64,000 bases of DNA from Paratinospora sagittata (GCA_035771175.1 CM069599.1:35497562-35561561), one strand, 5' to 3'; counted from the stretch's first letter, positions 23,672-50,600 are shown. A program made the numbers and translations. The notes: generated by a model from the letters alone, not told the origin.

Positions 23672-24050
23672 CGACATAATTTACAAACTTATAAATAAAC
23701 AAATTTATTAAAACTAACAAACAATATCTTCTAAAAATTCATCAAGAGTAAACAAACAAGTTGTAAGCTATTGATTACAACCCAGACTCAGAGTATTCAT
23801 GATCCTTACGTACAACTACCTTAGCTGCACGCCTGCATTATACAAATAGGATTGGTTTGCGTCTTCGCAAAAATTCTAACTAATCTCCACCAACTTTATG
23901 CCTTCGTGACTTAAACAGGAGATCATCAATTCCTGGCACTAAATGCCTCCTCCTCCCCCAGCGAACCAACCAGAGCTTCATTGACATAGTTTACAAACTT
24001 ATAAATAAACAAATTTCTTAAAACTAACAATATCTTCTACTAATTCATCA
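23672..24050. repeat. Pair of ~70-bp direct repeats 310 bases apart
   Basis: 23672-23744 and 23982-24050 share nearly the same sequence. Both include TTACAAACTTATAAATAAAC followed by AAATTT and AAAACTAACAA, and both end in AATTCATCA. The copies differ by a few substitutions and a 4-base indel. The unit between them carries a short minus-strand open frame, so this looks like a partial tandem duplication. Confidence 0.75.
23880..23987 (-). pseudogene. Unidentified short C-terminal-like coding fragment
   Basis: The minus strand carries a 35-residue open frame whose core reads RWGRRRHLVPGIDDLLFKS and which ends KVGGD. Its base and Arg/Lys-rich residue composition look like the final exon of a real gene rather than random AT-rich DNA. 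I do not recognise the family. An in-frame stop lies just upstream and no further coding exon is seen on that strand, so it is probably a gene-end fragment trapped between the direct repeats. Confidence 0.3.
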
Positions 24051-24526
24051 TAGTTTCTTAAAATCAAATTATGCATTTTGTATAGTATAATGATCATCAT
24101 ATAAACCTAAAAGATTTTTAATAATCTCAATCTTTAAACGGGTCATTATACCCAATTCATACCCGTATATCTCGGGTCAATTAATAAGAGAAGTGGAAGA
24201 TGACGGAACTGGCGGCATTTAACCACCGTTACTTATAATATATTTGTATATAATATTTATTATGGTTTCATTCTGTAAAAGCTAAAAGCCTTCTTATTTT
24301 TATTTTTATTTTTTATATTTTCAGTTTCACCATCTTTTTCCATTTCTTCTTCTTCTGCAAAATCTATCCATCAAAATATCTCTTCAAAGCCAAGACTTTT
24401 CAAATCCGTCCTTCCTCAGTGATGATTGATTCAAATCCGCTATAAATGATCGAAAGTTTTCCGATCTCTTATTTTTGGAGAGAGTCAAGGATCTGAAAAA
24501 GTCGCAGAGATCGGGTCGGAAGATCG

Positions 24527-38010
<13,484 letters not shown>

Positions 38011-41000
38011 GCTTCACAACACTCCCTCCCCTAAAATTTTGGGTTAATATATTATATAATATATTTTCTTTTCTTGCATTTTCTCTCCAATTTCCTGCCC
38101 CTCCTGGCTCTACTTAGCTCAAAAGCCAAAGGCTTCAACAGGCATTGGTTTGAGTTACTTGTTTAGGGACCACCTTTCCAAATTACAATTTTCATCTGAA
38201 AAATAATATGACAAGGCTTGAATCGTATTCATAGCTATGGTTGTTGTATTTTTTTTTTTTTTTTTCAGATTTAATGCTTCTTACATTAGGTAGTTCTCTA
38301 GAGCATGAAGGCAGTTTTTATCATCAGGAGGCTCTTCCTTTAGTTCTTGTATGGATATAGCTTTGTGGATACCTGTACTTGAATTGCATAGTGAATGCTC
38401 ATATTAAGGAAAGGAATCTTTCTTCTTTTCTAAACAAAATTATGGCACCCTCCTTTTTAGTCAGACTTGAGAGACTGATTATTTTAAGCAAGTAGTTGGA
38501 GACTTTTGATGAATCAATTCTGACTGTATACATATATATGAAGTATGAGTTGTTGGTGAAATGAATTGGATTAAATCATCATGAAGAAGAAAGCTACTGA
38601 GAGCTTGTTTAAAAGGTTGCTCTAGCAAAGCATAATGGGAACATCAAGCAGGCCCAAAGCATTATTGCTTGCTGATACAGCACTCGAGGCTTGTGTTTGT
38701 ACTACTAACCTATACAAAAAACAGAGGCAGAGGCATCTTTGGCACGTGATAATTGCTGCAATTGTCATAATTTCCCTTAGGGGTCCAAATGCTTTACCAG
38801 TGATGTTAGAGAAACAAGTTATCGTACCTAAAATACTCTTTAAAGATTATGTGGCCTCAGCATAGAGTTTCTTTTGCTATATTGTCATGAACTTTGTACT
38901 TATGGAAGTGATGCTTTAGTCATATATTAATAGTTTATGAGGCAGAATAAAAGTGGTTATTAGATACAATCTAAACACGGAAGCAGTGCAGTTATTAAAA
39001 AGGTAGCTTAGGAATTTAAAAATTTTAGGTTTAATTCTTGTCACTACTTTTGATAAAAAGTTTTTTGCATTGAATGATTTCTATCTTTTATTTATTTATT
39101 TATTTTTCATTCTTGTTGCTTTCTTTCTTTCCTTTCAGAGGAATAACGGCTCTAAGTCTCTTAAATGTACAATACAAAATGTACGATGGCTAAAATACTT
39201 TTAAGCATACATGGGTTGGTGGGGGCATTGGTGTTAGATTGCATTCTACCATCTAATACTACTATTAATCATCATCTTCCTCGCCCTTTCTACCATTACA
39301 TGAATGATAGATAATTATGAAATATGACAATATAGAACATGAAATCCTTAAAACAGGTTTTAAAATGATATCCAACTAGTAATAATTAGTTCTTAATTTT
39401 TTTAAAAAAATTACAACTCTTACAAACAAAGATTCTCGTTGTCAGGTTTCTTCCACTTTATATGGTTCTAAGGAAATAATGTATCAAAAAATTGGTTGAA
39501 CAGAAGTGGGCTGTATTCAAATAATAATAGTAATAAAAAAAAATAAGAAGGGGAAGGGGGGAATTGTGGTGCCACTTTTGCAACGGCATATGTGCCTTTG
39601 TTTCAAAGCGTGGTCTGTAATATGTACCTTTTAAGAGATAGAATTGCTCAGATAGATATGAACAAGTCCTTTTTTGCTTTTACTCTGTTTCATGTAAAAG
39701 TGTCTGAAAATTTGACCATAATAGCTTTTCTGACCATCCACCCCAACACTATGGCAAGGCAATCAGGCTATCTTTCTCTAAATCATTTCTGCCCACTTAG
39801 GTTTAATGCTTAAAAAACAATTAAATCTGCAATAACTTTTCTTTTCTGTTTTTTGCTTGTTCCCTTTAAGCTATGCAAGTGTTTGAGATTTTTGCATAGT
39901 ATAATATACAAATTTGTACTATATATAAAAATGGGATTCTTCTATTTTCTTCAGACTCTTTCATTTTTAAGATTATTTTTATTTTTAGTCTACAAAATAA
40001 GTTTTTTGGTTATAAATAATATGTACTGAAATATAATATTTAGTTGATAATAATAATTTATAAAACAGTCAAATGTAGCGCAGAGCTAAAAATTTGTATA
40101 TGTATAATAATTGAGAAATGATTTTACGGTTCAAAAATATGTTAATGTGATGTATAGTGTGTAACGGGTATTTTTTTTTTTTAATGGGTATAAATTTAGA
40201 TAAATATTTTAGGTAATAACTAAAGATGGTGACCAAAGAAATTGGGTGATCATCATTTCAAGTGGATTTTTTATTTTTATTTTTTATTTTTTGTGATTCT
40301 CTAATTGCTGTTTTGTTTTAATGAGCCAGGATGAAGTGGAGAGAGAAACAAGAAAAAGAGAAGGTGTAAAGAGATTGTACAAAAAATGAAGAAAAAGAAA
40401 AGAAACATTCCTTCAACCCTACTCAAAAAGGTTAAACAAAGGGAAAAGCTGAACTCCACCACCTCAGATGCAATGATGGCTGTAAGAATGTAAGTGGCCT
40501 TCAACCATGTCTTTTATTTTTTTTTTGAAAAATCTTGTGTTCACTCTTGTCTTGTTTAACTCCCATGCAAAAAAACAGAAAAGAAAAGAAAAAAATAAAG
40601 AAAGAAAACACATTCCCTTTGGTTCTGGACCCAAGGATTGGAATTAGAGGACAAAAGTAAGAAAGATGAAAAAAAGTACTACTTCTTGAGAGATGTGATG
40701 GGTTTTGTACTGCCAAAGAGAATCCATGTTGTAGCTTCAAAAGGTGAGCCCTGGAAAGAGAATATGAGAGATTAGAGTTTCCTAACTTTTTTTTTTTTTT
40801 TTTGTTTGGTTTTTATTTTTTGGTGTTTTTTTTGGGTGTCAGCTTGATGGGCATGCCCTGCTGTATCAAAGGGATGTCTCTTCAAACACCAAGGAATTTT
40901 AAGAGGCCTTCAGTTCTTTGCTTTTGGCATTTTCTCCCATTCTCTTCTTCTATTCTCATGCTTGGGGATTCCATATTTCCATATATTATCTTTTTGTTAA

Positions 41001-44000
41001 TAATTTAAATATATATATGTGTGTGTTACTCAAATTTTCCTTTTTTTTTTTAATGTTTTGTGTATTTAACACTCCTCCCAACCAAACCCACTTTTTCTTT
41101 TCTTCATCCTTTTTCTCTTTGGCAGTGTATGGTGGAATTTCTTGTGCTATATTTGGGAGAAACCCTATATTGTTGTTGGTATCAGGCACCTACTCCACTC
41201 TGTTTCTTTCTAACACACATTTTAATCCTCTTTCGGGTCGGTTTTTACACTTAAAAATATTAATCAATCTAGCTAGATTATCATTTTATACTTCAAATGA
41301 ATAGAAGTTTAAATATTTGGATCATTTTTTATTCTTTCGATAGATTGGATCAATAGAAGAGTTTAAATTCATGATGGGTTTGATCACATAAATCCCCAAT
41401 CTCTTCTTTTGGTGCAATGTCAGGAAAAATGATCATTAATCTTTTATAGATAGTTGTATTAATGCAAGGAAATAATTACCACATGATCATATAAACAGTT
41501 CTACCACATGCTCATCATTTTCTAATATTACAGAGTCATATTTACCAATTTTTATATATTACTATAAAATAAAGCAACTTTGGAAATGTAGAATTTTAGT
41601 ACAATACAATTAAAAAGATTTTATAACAGAATGCAAATCCTTGTATCTCACCCGTGACTATATTTGAGAATCTTAAATGACGTCCATGTGTGAAAAATTG
41701 ATGAAAATAAGAATTAAATAAAAAAACTATCATCAAGTGTTAACATAGTTGGTTAATAAATTGAGTATAAGTGAAATTAAGATTTAAGTTTAAAGTTCGA
41801 ACCTTAACGTATTCTCATTTATTTGTCTATATTGAGAGAGCTAATCCAAACGCCTTTATCATATTCAAATTCATGAGAATTAACCCCCAATTCCCAAATT
41901 ATAAAAAATCAGTAATCAAATAAAAAAAAACTGTTTGTATAATAATTCACATTTTAATTCTATTTAAATAAACAAAAAGACGGTGGGTTTTAAAATTTTA
42001 AGAATTAATTTTGGTTCATTTATTTTTTTGTATAAATATTACTATAAATCTAAAGAAATTAGGACACTGCCATTTCAGCTAGCCCCCTATATACAGTCTA
42101 CCCCTTAACCCCTACACAATAAAAATGGGTTGGAATTTGAGAGACTTAAGGAATGGTACGCTGATGAAAGATATAAGATAATATTGTACTACATACCCTT
42201 AATATTAATATATTTAGATTAAAAAACAAATATATATATTTTATTCTGCATGTACCAAAATTCTGATGTCAGAATGTTTTCTCCATGCTTCTTTCTCTCT
42301 GTGTTTTCGTTCATGAAACAGCGTGATTACTCCATTATTTCTGCTGCTAATATTCCTGCTTTCTCTTCTTCTTCTTCTTCTTCTTGCGTTCTGTTGAGCA
42401 TGGAATGAAGAAGGTACAAAGGTCAAGAGTCCATTCAAAACTCCTTTGCTGGCCCCCATAGCTAATCCTTTAAAGGGCACCTGGAGAGCTAAGTTTATAG
42501 GCTTTGCTAACTTTACTTAAATACCAGCCCCCCTATATAAAAATAAAAAGTGAGTCCTAATATGGAATTTCTAGGTTTATATCCAATAGGCAATAGAGTA
42601 GAATTAATACTACATAGCTATTAGCTAGTGTTGATTTGAAGCACCGGCTAGCCGTCTAGAACTGCTATATATAAATGTACAATGTTTTTTTTTTTTTTTT
42701 TTTTTTGGGGAGTGGGGAGGGGGTGTGAAATATATTAATTGATGATTTATCCCATTTGCATGTATTATCAATGGATAAAGAATTAGTAGATAGATATAAC
42801 AACTATTTAAAAATATTGACTAATTTTAATAATGAGCGTCTAAACTATTTTACTCAAAGTCAGAAGTTTAATTATCTTTCGTTATAAATGAATGAGAGTT
42901 GTTTCTTCTCTAATAAAAATAAAAATAAAATTATAATAATTAATTCACATATAAATATAATATTATATTAACAGTAAGAGCACATAATGCATACTCCACC
43001 TCAATATATATATATATATATGCAATATGTCCCTTTTTTTTTTTTTTTTTTGAAGCGAGATCTTTTCGACCATCTTTTATTTTGATAGAAATGGGTCGAA
43101 AGGATTGGAAGAAAATGACATGACGAACTATTAATTAATTAATGTTAATTTTAGCCAATGGGTTGGGATCTCTTTTCCCTATCCATCTTCTGTCTTGCTG
43201 AATTTGCCACACGTGTAAAATTAGCAATTGTATTGTAATTGATTGGGTTAATCCCTGATCTAGATATAGATATTATATATATATCTATATACTCAAAATC
43301 TGAAAATTTACAAGATTTGGTTAGCACAAATCTGAAAATGCAGCTTTGAATAAAATCCAGAAACTGTGAAGAATTTTCAACTTTATCTGTGTTCAAAAAC
43401 TAAAAAAATGTATAGGACCACCACTACTTTCAGTTAATTATCAACACATTTTTCCAAATAATTAAAAATGATCATAATATAACTTAAAGTCCCACAACTT
43501 AATTTTTTTGCTTTTAAATTATGAATAATCGAATAAATATTACGCCCTTTGCTTGAAATATAAGTTTGAATTAATATATCTATAACTTGAAGGATTTTTC
43601 TCTTGATCAATAACATGAAGCATAATTACAACATTACGGTACTAATTAAACTACTACTAATATTATTTTGACACAAGAATATTATAAGAGGCATCGATAA
43701 GTCACCCTTGAGGTGTAAAAGGGAAATGATGTTCTAACTACAAAAATGTAACTACATCGTTTATAACTAAATGCAACTACACATATATATCAGGCTTTAT
43801 CTTCTATTAATTATAACTTTTAGATAATTAATCATTCCTAACATGAATTAGAGAGGCCACATGTTTAAATTCGAAAATATAATGTCTCTAATATAAAGGT
43901 TAAGGCTATGTATATCATCTTTAATTTCCTCTTATTCGTAGTAGTAGTAGACTATCGCGTAAGCACTGAACATATTCTTTTCTAGCTTTTCTAACATGGC

Positions 44001-44279
44001 GTTATTAATGGAACATTAATTTGTAGAGCATTGTTGCAGAATTAACACACAATGAGTACTTGCATTTGACAGTAAGCACATTGTGTATTTTTTTATTTTT
44101 TTTTAAGTATTATTGTTGTTAGAAACTACTTGAGAGTAATAGCTAATAGGTGGGAGGCCCAACTTGCGTATATCGAGATCTCCTCACGTGGAATAGATTT
44201 ATAATAACGATGAAAGATATGTTTAATAAATGAGAGAAATCAAGCAAGATATACTAGTGATCAGAAAGGTTTGAACATA
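38011..44279. other. Intergenic, no recognisable gene
   Basis: The first part is the mannosidase 3' flank. The rest is AT-rich with long homopolymer runs (for example T runs near 38250, 40790, 42690 and 43035), (AT)n near 43003-43022 and polypurine segments near 40570. Open frames such as 38635-38865 have no recognisable similarity. Around 41725-41870 a tRNA-box-like GTTCGAACC suggests a worn SINE, but its ends are not visible. Confidence 0.5.
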
Positions 44280-44356
44280 GGAACTCTATGATAATTTAGC
44301 TCTGATACCATATTAGAAACCATTTGACCTCAAAAGTATAGCTATGATATATATTT

Positions 44357-44554
44357 TGTTAGAGTAATATTATATTTTATGAAATATGGGTTAGGTTTTA
44401 GTATATTAGGGTACTTATTTATATTTGGTGCAGTTTAGTAATTTTGTATTTTTTAGTAGCTATATAAGCTTTGTTTAATTTCTTTTGTACTCATACTCTT
44501 TTGGAGAATTATCAATGAAACCCTAGCCATCTTTATGTCTTCTTTTTTGTCACA
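44357..44554 (+). mobile_element. Copia-type LTR
   Basis: The 198-bp segment starts TGTTAGAG and ends TCACA, has a TATATAAG promoter-like site near 44461, and is followed directly by TGGTATTAAAGC. The latter resembles the initiator-Met tRNA primer-binding site. The matching 3' LTR is not found downstream, so the element is truncated. Confidence 0.65.
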
Positions 44555-45390
44555 TGGTATTAAAGCGAGTTCGATCGTTATGGGGTATTGGTACGTGATT
44601 AGAATTGCAACATTGGTGCGGGTAAGAGAGCGGAAATGTGTGACGTTCGTTTTATTGGTATTTGACTGCTACAAAGAAGAAATTACTAAAGAGTGTGATG
44701 CTATAAGATATTGAAGAAGGGAATCGGTAGGTATATTTTATTAAAAAAATGAATATTAGAAATCTTATTGTTATTTGACGGTGGTGGCCTTACAGTAGAA
44801 TAATTGATATTGCCATTATGTTTTAGTGGTTATTATTTGCATTAGAAAAATTAATTTTTAAGAGTTTTTTGTTTTTGAGAATTGGGAACATTAGCATCGT
44901 AACGAATGACTTGCTTTATTTAATTACTAGTTTTGGAACTATTGGTGTGCAAGAGATTTAGTTCCAATCGTTTGATTTTGGATTTTGGAACAAATTGATC
45001 TGTGGTTATTATAACCACTTGAATTTATGATTTAGGATTTGGGAGAAGTTTGTTAATTTTTTTTGGTAAAGACTACTATAGCAAGGCAAAAAAGATGATT
45101 CTCTTTACTCTATTAGCGTGCGATTGGATGGAAAAAATATTCTTATTGGAATTATGTGATGAAGAATTTTTGAAGGGAAAAAAATTGTGGGGTTATGTTA
45201 CTGGTGCATTCACCATGCCCCCTGATAAAAATACGAAAGATATGCAAATCTTTTAGATACATGGGATGCTAATAATTTTAAGATTATTACTTGGATTAAC
45301 AATTTTGTTCAACACTTTATTGGCACACAGTTGGCGAAGTATGAAACAACTAAAGAAATTTGGGATCATTTTTTGTCGTCATCAATCTGA
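44555..45390 (+). pseudogene. Copia gag remnant
   Basis: After the primer-binding site, gag-like coding appears in two frames. 45050-45255 includes LKGKKLWGYVTGAF. A frame change then gives TWDANNFKIITWINNF, IGTQLAKYETTKEIWDHF and a stop at 45388-45390. This matches the N-terminal half of plant copia gag (Retrotran_gag_2). The region before 45000 is too decayed to translate and nothing from pol is present. It cannot code for a working protein. Confidence 0.75.
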
Positions 45391-45471
45391 AAGACAGTAG
45401 ATGAATCGTTTTTTTTTTGGATGACAAAAAAAAATGAATTTGTTTTTATTTTTTTTGCAGGGTATTTAGAT

Positions 45472-45603
45472 TTTGCAGCAATTTGAAAGATGATTGCATT
45501 TGAATTTGCAGCAATTCAAAATATAGTTGTATTGGAATTTGTAATAATTTGAAAGATGATTGCATTTGAATTTGCAGCAATTTGAAATATAATTGCATTT
45601 GAT
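45472..45603. repeat. 33-bp tandem repeat, four copies
   Basis: Four consecutive 33-base units (45472-45504, 45505-45537, 45538-45570, 45571-45603) each begin TTTGCAGCAAT or TTTGTAATAAT. Units 1 and 3 differ at only three positions. The period is a multiple of three, so a minus-strand frame (45466-45705) stays open and reads as an 11-residue repeat of the form CNHLSNCCKFK. No start context or homology supports it as a gene. Confidence 0.85.
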
Positions 45604-48106
45604 TGATAATTTTTGCATTTGATCATTTTTTTGAAGTATGTGATCTTGACACTTATTTTTGCATTGATGTTTTACTTCTTTCATTTCGCATGACAAATAT
45701 TGCAAACTCTACAATAATTTAGCTTTGATATCAGGTTAGAAACTATTTAAAGTGACGAGTATAACTGTGATATATATTTAACAATTGTAATATGTAAAAA
45801 ATTTGTTGGGCTTGCGGTTGAAGTGAAAGGGTAGGGAGCAGGAGTGACGTGGTTGCAGCTAATTGTGAGGAAGAGAATAAGAAGAAGAGAGGTGTCGCGG
45901 TGCAGTGGAGCTGAGTGGAAATGACCCGACATTGAGAGACAACAAGGGGATTGAAAAGCTGAAAAAGAAAAGAAAAGAGAGAGTCACGCAAAGAAAAAGA
46001 AAGATGTGATTTCTTTCTTTTTAATTCTTTATCTTTCTTTTTCAAATTTTTTTTTTGGGGGATAATTGCATGGGGATCTGCGAAGAGAACAAAACTAGTG
46101 GCAGTAATGATGAATCCATGACTTTGTTGTTACTTTTGGTGACTTTGTGTGCAGTATTAGATCAAACATTAGTAGTATTTGTAGTTATATATATGTAGTA
46201 TTGTATAGCAGGGCTGTGGTAGGTGTGTCTGTCATCGTTTTGCATGCACCACCACTACTTCCCACATTGCTCACATTTCTCCAATTTTTGAAACTCCCCC
46301 TATCCTAGCCTCCTTTTGTTTTTTACTTTCTCATGCTTTTCTTTTTTATCTGCTTTAATTTATTTTGTTTTTGGGAATTCTCTTTGCTTTGTTTTGCTTT
46401 TTAGAAAGGGACCCAGTTTGGTTGTATATCTCATAAGTCTCTTTGATTTCAGCAATTTGCAGAAGAAAATCACGGAAACTCATAACCCAAAATCACCCAA
46501 TATATATAGCCCAAGAACACACACACACACACAAAAAAAAAAGAATAATATTTTTTTCCTTTTATATATAGTTCCTTAATTAGTAATTAAGACCCAATTT
46601 CTTACTAACTTGGCAAATTACTAAACAATATTTATTTTAATTAATGAAAAAAAAGCTTTTGTATTAATAAAATTGATAAGATCCCAATTTATATTCTATG
46701 AGATAAGTTTATTCATAATTAATGCGAAACTATTATTTTAGTTCACACAATCTCAACATAAAAGTACCAACATAAACTTTTATCATATTAGCTATATATA
46801 TGACGTGAATCTAAAAGAAAATAAAAATAAAAATATATGACGTACATCAATCTCTTTAATAAAAAAATTAATTAAAGGGCTAATTAGTGAGTAGATCCAT
46901 GTAGCCTATTCTAAATGAAAAAATAACCACATACCTCGACGAGAATTAATGCAAATATTAAACTTAATATCAAATCCCATAAGTATTGAATGCAATTCCA
47001 AGTGCAAATATATAGGTAGGGGTTAATTGTTGGTTGGATATCATCATGCTCTAATTGACATTAGTGTAGCAAGTTGGTTGACGCCTAATTATATGATAAG
47101 ACAACATAAGCTAGCTATTCATGTCAAGAAGATTTTACATAAAGTCCAAACCAGCTCACAAAGATATTGGATGATAATTAGTTTGTCAGTTTGATACTTA
47201 ATATCCCATTGTGATCTTACAGGTCTAATATCAATGAAATCATTATAAAATTATATAGAAACCACAAACTATATTAATTTTTCAATAATTAAGCAATTAT
47301 GCACATATAGCCCAGGCTTTTGTAGTTTGGTTTCTTTCTTTATATATAAATATATATACCTACCCAATTAGATATATAGAATGATACCTCACATTCTTAT
47401 CCCAACACCTTTTAACAAAATCTCATAAAAATTCTAATTTAAGCATATGTCCTTCTTTATGAAAAGAAAGAGCTATTACAACTAGTTAAAAGTGTCTATA
47501 TAAATTTTGGTTGGAAGTATATATCAAATATCATGTGACCCCCTTGATCAAATTAAAATTGACATGCATCAATAGACTATTACAACTAGACCCAAGACAA
47601 ATATTCTTCAAAATCAAGCAATTGATCAGCAAGTAAGAACATTTTCATGGTCTACGAGCATCCAAGGGTTATCTCGTTCTACAAGTGAATTTGTTTTACA
47701 GTTGGAGTCCGAGAAAATCATGGTCGAGAATCCTGTAGCTAGGTTCACCCAGATTAGCTTTTGCTTTTACTAGCCCAAAAAGGTGAATTAGACTTAGGTG
47801 TGCACGTAAAAACTGGTTTGACGTGCTCCATTGTAATTTTATTTTATTTTTTAAAATCAGAATAACACTTCCTATGTAATTAACTTAGATTTCTATGTAA
47901 TCACACAGTACTAGAGAAACAAGAGGGATTATAAAGAAGCGTGCTTCCATGCCCTTCACTACATTAAGAAATTACTTAAGATAAAATGCAATGTTAAATA
48001 AATGCCAAAACCCACCTTAATTTGGGTTATATTTGATGGGAAAGCATACTATGTATATAATTAAGGTTGTCATGAAAGAATTAATTCAGTAAGAGCCGTT
48101 GCATTT

Positions 48107-48133
48107 GAAGAGAGAGAGAGAGAGAGAGAGAGG
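48107..48133. repeat. (GA)n microsatellite
   Basis: About 13 GA dinucleotides in intergenic sequence, followed by further GAGA-rich sequence to about 48190. Confidence 0.8.
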
Positions 48134-50397
48134 GCATGGATACCGAGGAGGGAAGCTCATTTGAAAACAAAAGCAGAGAAAAGAGAGAGAGATGAGAAGC
48201 ATATATCATAAGATGTCGGCACATTTGTGCTACAAAGTTGAGCACGCCTTCTCTTTCATTCATTTCCTCTTCCTTTTTTGAGTCAAACTTGAGACACACT
48301 TCACTGCTTCAACCTGACTTCTCTCTACTGGACCCACATGCTCTCAATCAACCTACCCCATTTCCCCAAATCACCAATCTTAACCCCCACCATCACAGCC
48401 ATCTAATATGTTGACCCTCTATATATATATATATATATTCTTAAAATTAAGAAGAAGAAAAAAATATTACAAATTAAGACGAGTTTTTTTAGAAAAGTAA
48501 TACTTTTCAAACATATTTTGTTGATATTATCGTTAAAAATTGTGTTAATAAGTGATTCGAAGAGGATTAGTATAACATTTTTATCTTATGATTTGATTCA
48601 TTTTCTTTTAAAGAGTTCAAACTAAGAGGGGGGAGGGTGGGTGTTGTTTGACACTGACCACAAGTTTATCTGGAATACAAGAATCTTTCACTTAGGAAAA
48701 CATCATCATTTTGATGTTGGCTCGTTTAATAATCCAGTCTCATCCAGTCAAAAGCCCCCCTCTGTTCTTTCAGTAATCAAGTTTATCTTGGCCTTAATTA
48801 ACTCCTATCAATTAGTTACACTTTTGAACTTGTTGTTTAATCAAGATGTTTAGTTTTGTTGTATATATATATACCTATCTTGGTACGTTATTAGGATTAA
48901 TGATCAATCATTAGGCTAGCTAGTAGTCTCTCATCAATTATTTCATCCCCAACATGCCTCCTAAATTTACAAATTCAACCATTCTTTTGATTAATTGTAT
49001 ATCTCAAAATATATACAACCATATATACCATGAGATCATCTGGGTAGTAGCCTACACACTTACCAACTTTAAACTTTTAATTGCTTAGAAAAGCTAGATG
49101 GAACCAAATCTCTTTTTATATATACTTTGACTTAATTTTAGCAGCCACTTACATGGTTAATAATATATAAAAAGGTTAAAACCAAATCTGTTGGTATATT
49201 TTTCCAAAGTACATAATTAAAGCTTACTATATAATTTGTATTTTAGTTGGCATACATCTGATCAGTTATGTCTTATTGATCAAAAGCTTATTTGTAAGCG
49301 TTTTACTTTTGTCCAAAATGTATGTGTTTGAAGAAATTTTTGACCCCACAGAACAGACATTTCATTCACAAAGGAAATCAACACATCTATAAAGTGATAC
49401 TTTTCTTGCAAGGTGAGTAACCTAATTCATTCCCACAAACAAATGATGCAAAAAAGACTGTAAAACAGAGGAAATTAAATGGTGTTCAGATTGATTTTAG
49501 TCTTTTTTTTTTATTTGTTTTTGCTAATGGGTGCCGGGGATTTGCTTCCAATTCATTTAATTTGATGGTATGAGGGAATATTAATTAACATACCTTTTTG
49601 GTTTGTAATTTGAATACAGATTTCTTTATCTGAAAATTTGAAAATATAAAAAACATGTTTGTTGATCAAGTTGAAGAACAGTTTTTTAAAATTTTATATA
49701 GAAATTTTATTTTTGAATTGTATTCTTGTTAATTTTTTCCATAAGCTCATTGACCAAGGAATGGTTTTATTTTTCGTTTGGTCATGAGAAAAATTATGAT
49801 AAAGAATCATTCATTAGACTTTATTGAAATTATAATGATAATTACTACTTTTAATGCTCATTTAAGCTCTACAGTACAACTTTGTACTCAGTTTTTTTAC
49901 AAGAAAGAAGATTGAAGAATTGATGAGTAATTGCTTTTTCCAGTTGAAGCTGGCAACTTTCAAGATGATAGATTTGAATGTGCTTTGCTCTCAATAACTT
50001 CTCTTTTGACAGTAACTTTATGGCATTTCTCTTTTGCCTCTTTTGATTACAATTACAACTTGACGAGTCTTTCTTACTCTGTTTCTATACCTTTTTATTA
50101 ACCCTTTGTAAGATGCTAATCTTTGAAGCCAAGCGTTTTGCTCCAAAATTCAAGCCTCCCCATTGCTTTTTTTTTTTTTTTACTTGCCAAAAAGCTTTTT
50201 GAATGATTGATTATTTTAGCCCCACCTGCCCTTTACATCACCTTCTTAATTATTTACTACTGTAAAATTGACATGTAAACTTTGTGTTAAAAAAAAAAGC
50301 AAAAACATTGTACATGACTCTGAGAACATATGCATAAACCATAGAACTAATCAAAGTGATTAAGTAATGAATTCAAATGAAAAAAATAAAATAAAAG

Positions 50398-50512
50398 GTG
50401 GCCAGGCTTAATTGAGGTTGTTTAATTGTGACCTAAAAATTATGAATTCGAATCTAAATATAGTTTGTTCTATGTATGCAGTAGAAGTAAGATTTTGTAC
50501 ATCATCATTTTA
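50398..50512 (+). mobile_element. Au-SINE-like element (degraded)
   Basis: The order GAGGTTG, TTGTGACCT, then a B-box-like GAATTCGAATC (50445-50455) and TAAGATTTTGTACATCATC at the 3' side follows the layout of the plant Au SINE family (tRNA-derived head, GTAAGGCTGCGTACA-type tail). Many substitutions are present and no target duplication is evident. The LINE tail at 50534 begins about 20 bases downstream. Confidence 0.6.
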
Positions 50513-50533
50513 TCAAGCCTCGGGTTATGAATA

Positions 50534-50600
50534 GTTATTTGTAATATAAATATGAATGGACTTAGTCCTGATTGAGTAGAATAGAAGATATATATATGAT
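50534..50600 (+). mobile_element. LINE 3'-end remnant (third copy)
   Basis: This stretch matches the other two LINE tails in TTTGTAATATAAATAT and GACTTAGTCCTGATTGAGTA and in the following GAAG..GATTCAT segment. It is the shortest and most diverged of the three. Confidence 0.45.

Larger units (their letters stand above)
22774..24526. other. GATA-to-mannosidase intergenic region
   Basis: This 1.75-kb gap lies between two genes on the same strand. It begins with the GATA 3' UTR and ends with the mannosidase promoter and leader (CTTCTTCT-rich from about 24340). A pair of ~70-bp direct repeats and a short minus-strand coding-like fragment are described separately. No further gene is recognised. 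Confidence 0.55.
44280..45780. repeat. ~75-bp imperfect direct repeats flanking a copia remnant
   Basis: 44280-44356 and 45706-45780 align along their length (ACTCTA..ATAATTTAGCT, then a GATACCAT/GATATCAG segment, TTAGAAAC and GATATATATTT). The motif GCTCTGATACCAT in the left copy is the reverse complement of a copia-type primer-binding site, so both copies look like the end of an older minus-strand copia LTR. Between them lie a plus-strand LTR, gag remnant and a tandem repeat. Confidence 0.6.

Noticed and set aside
38635..38865. 76-codon open frame after the mannosidase gene
   Set aside because: No recognisable similarity, no splice context, and its length is expected by chance in several kb of sequence.
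40300..42480. Possible microRNA precursors in purine-rich segments
   Set aside because: No conserved plant microRNA sequence I know was found, and no clear fold-back with a 21-nt arm was seen.
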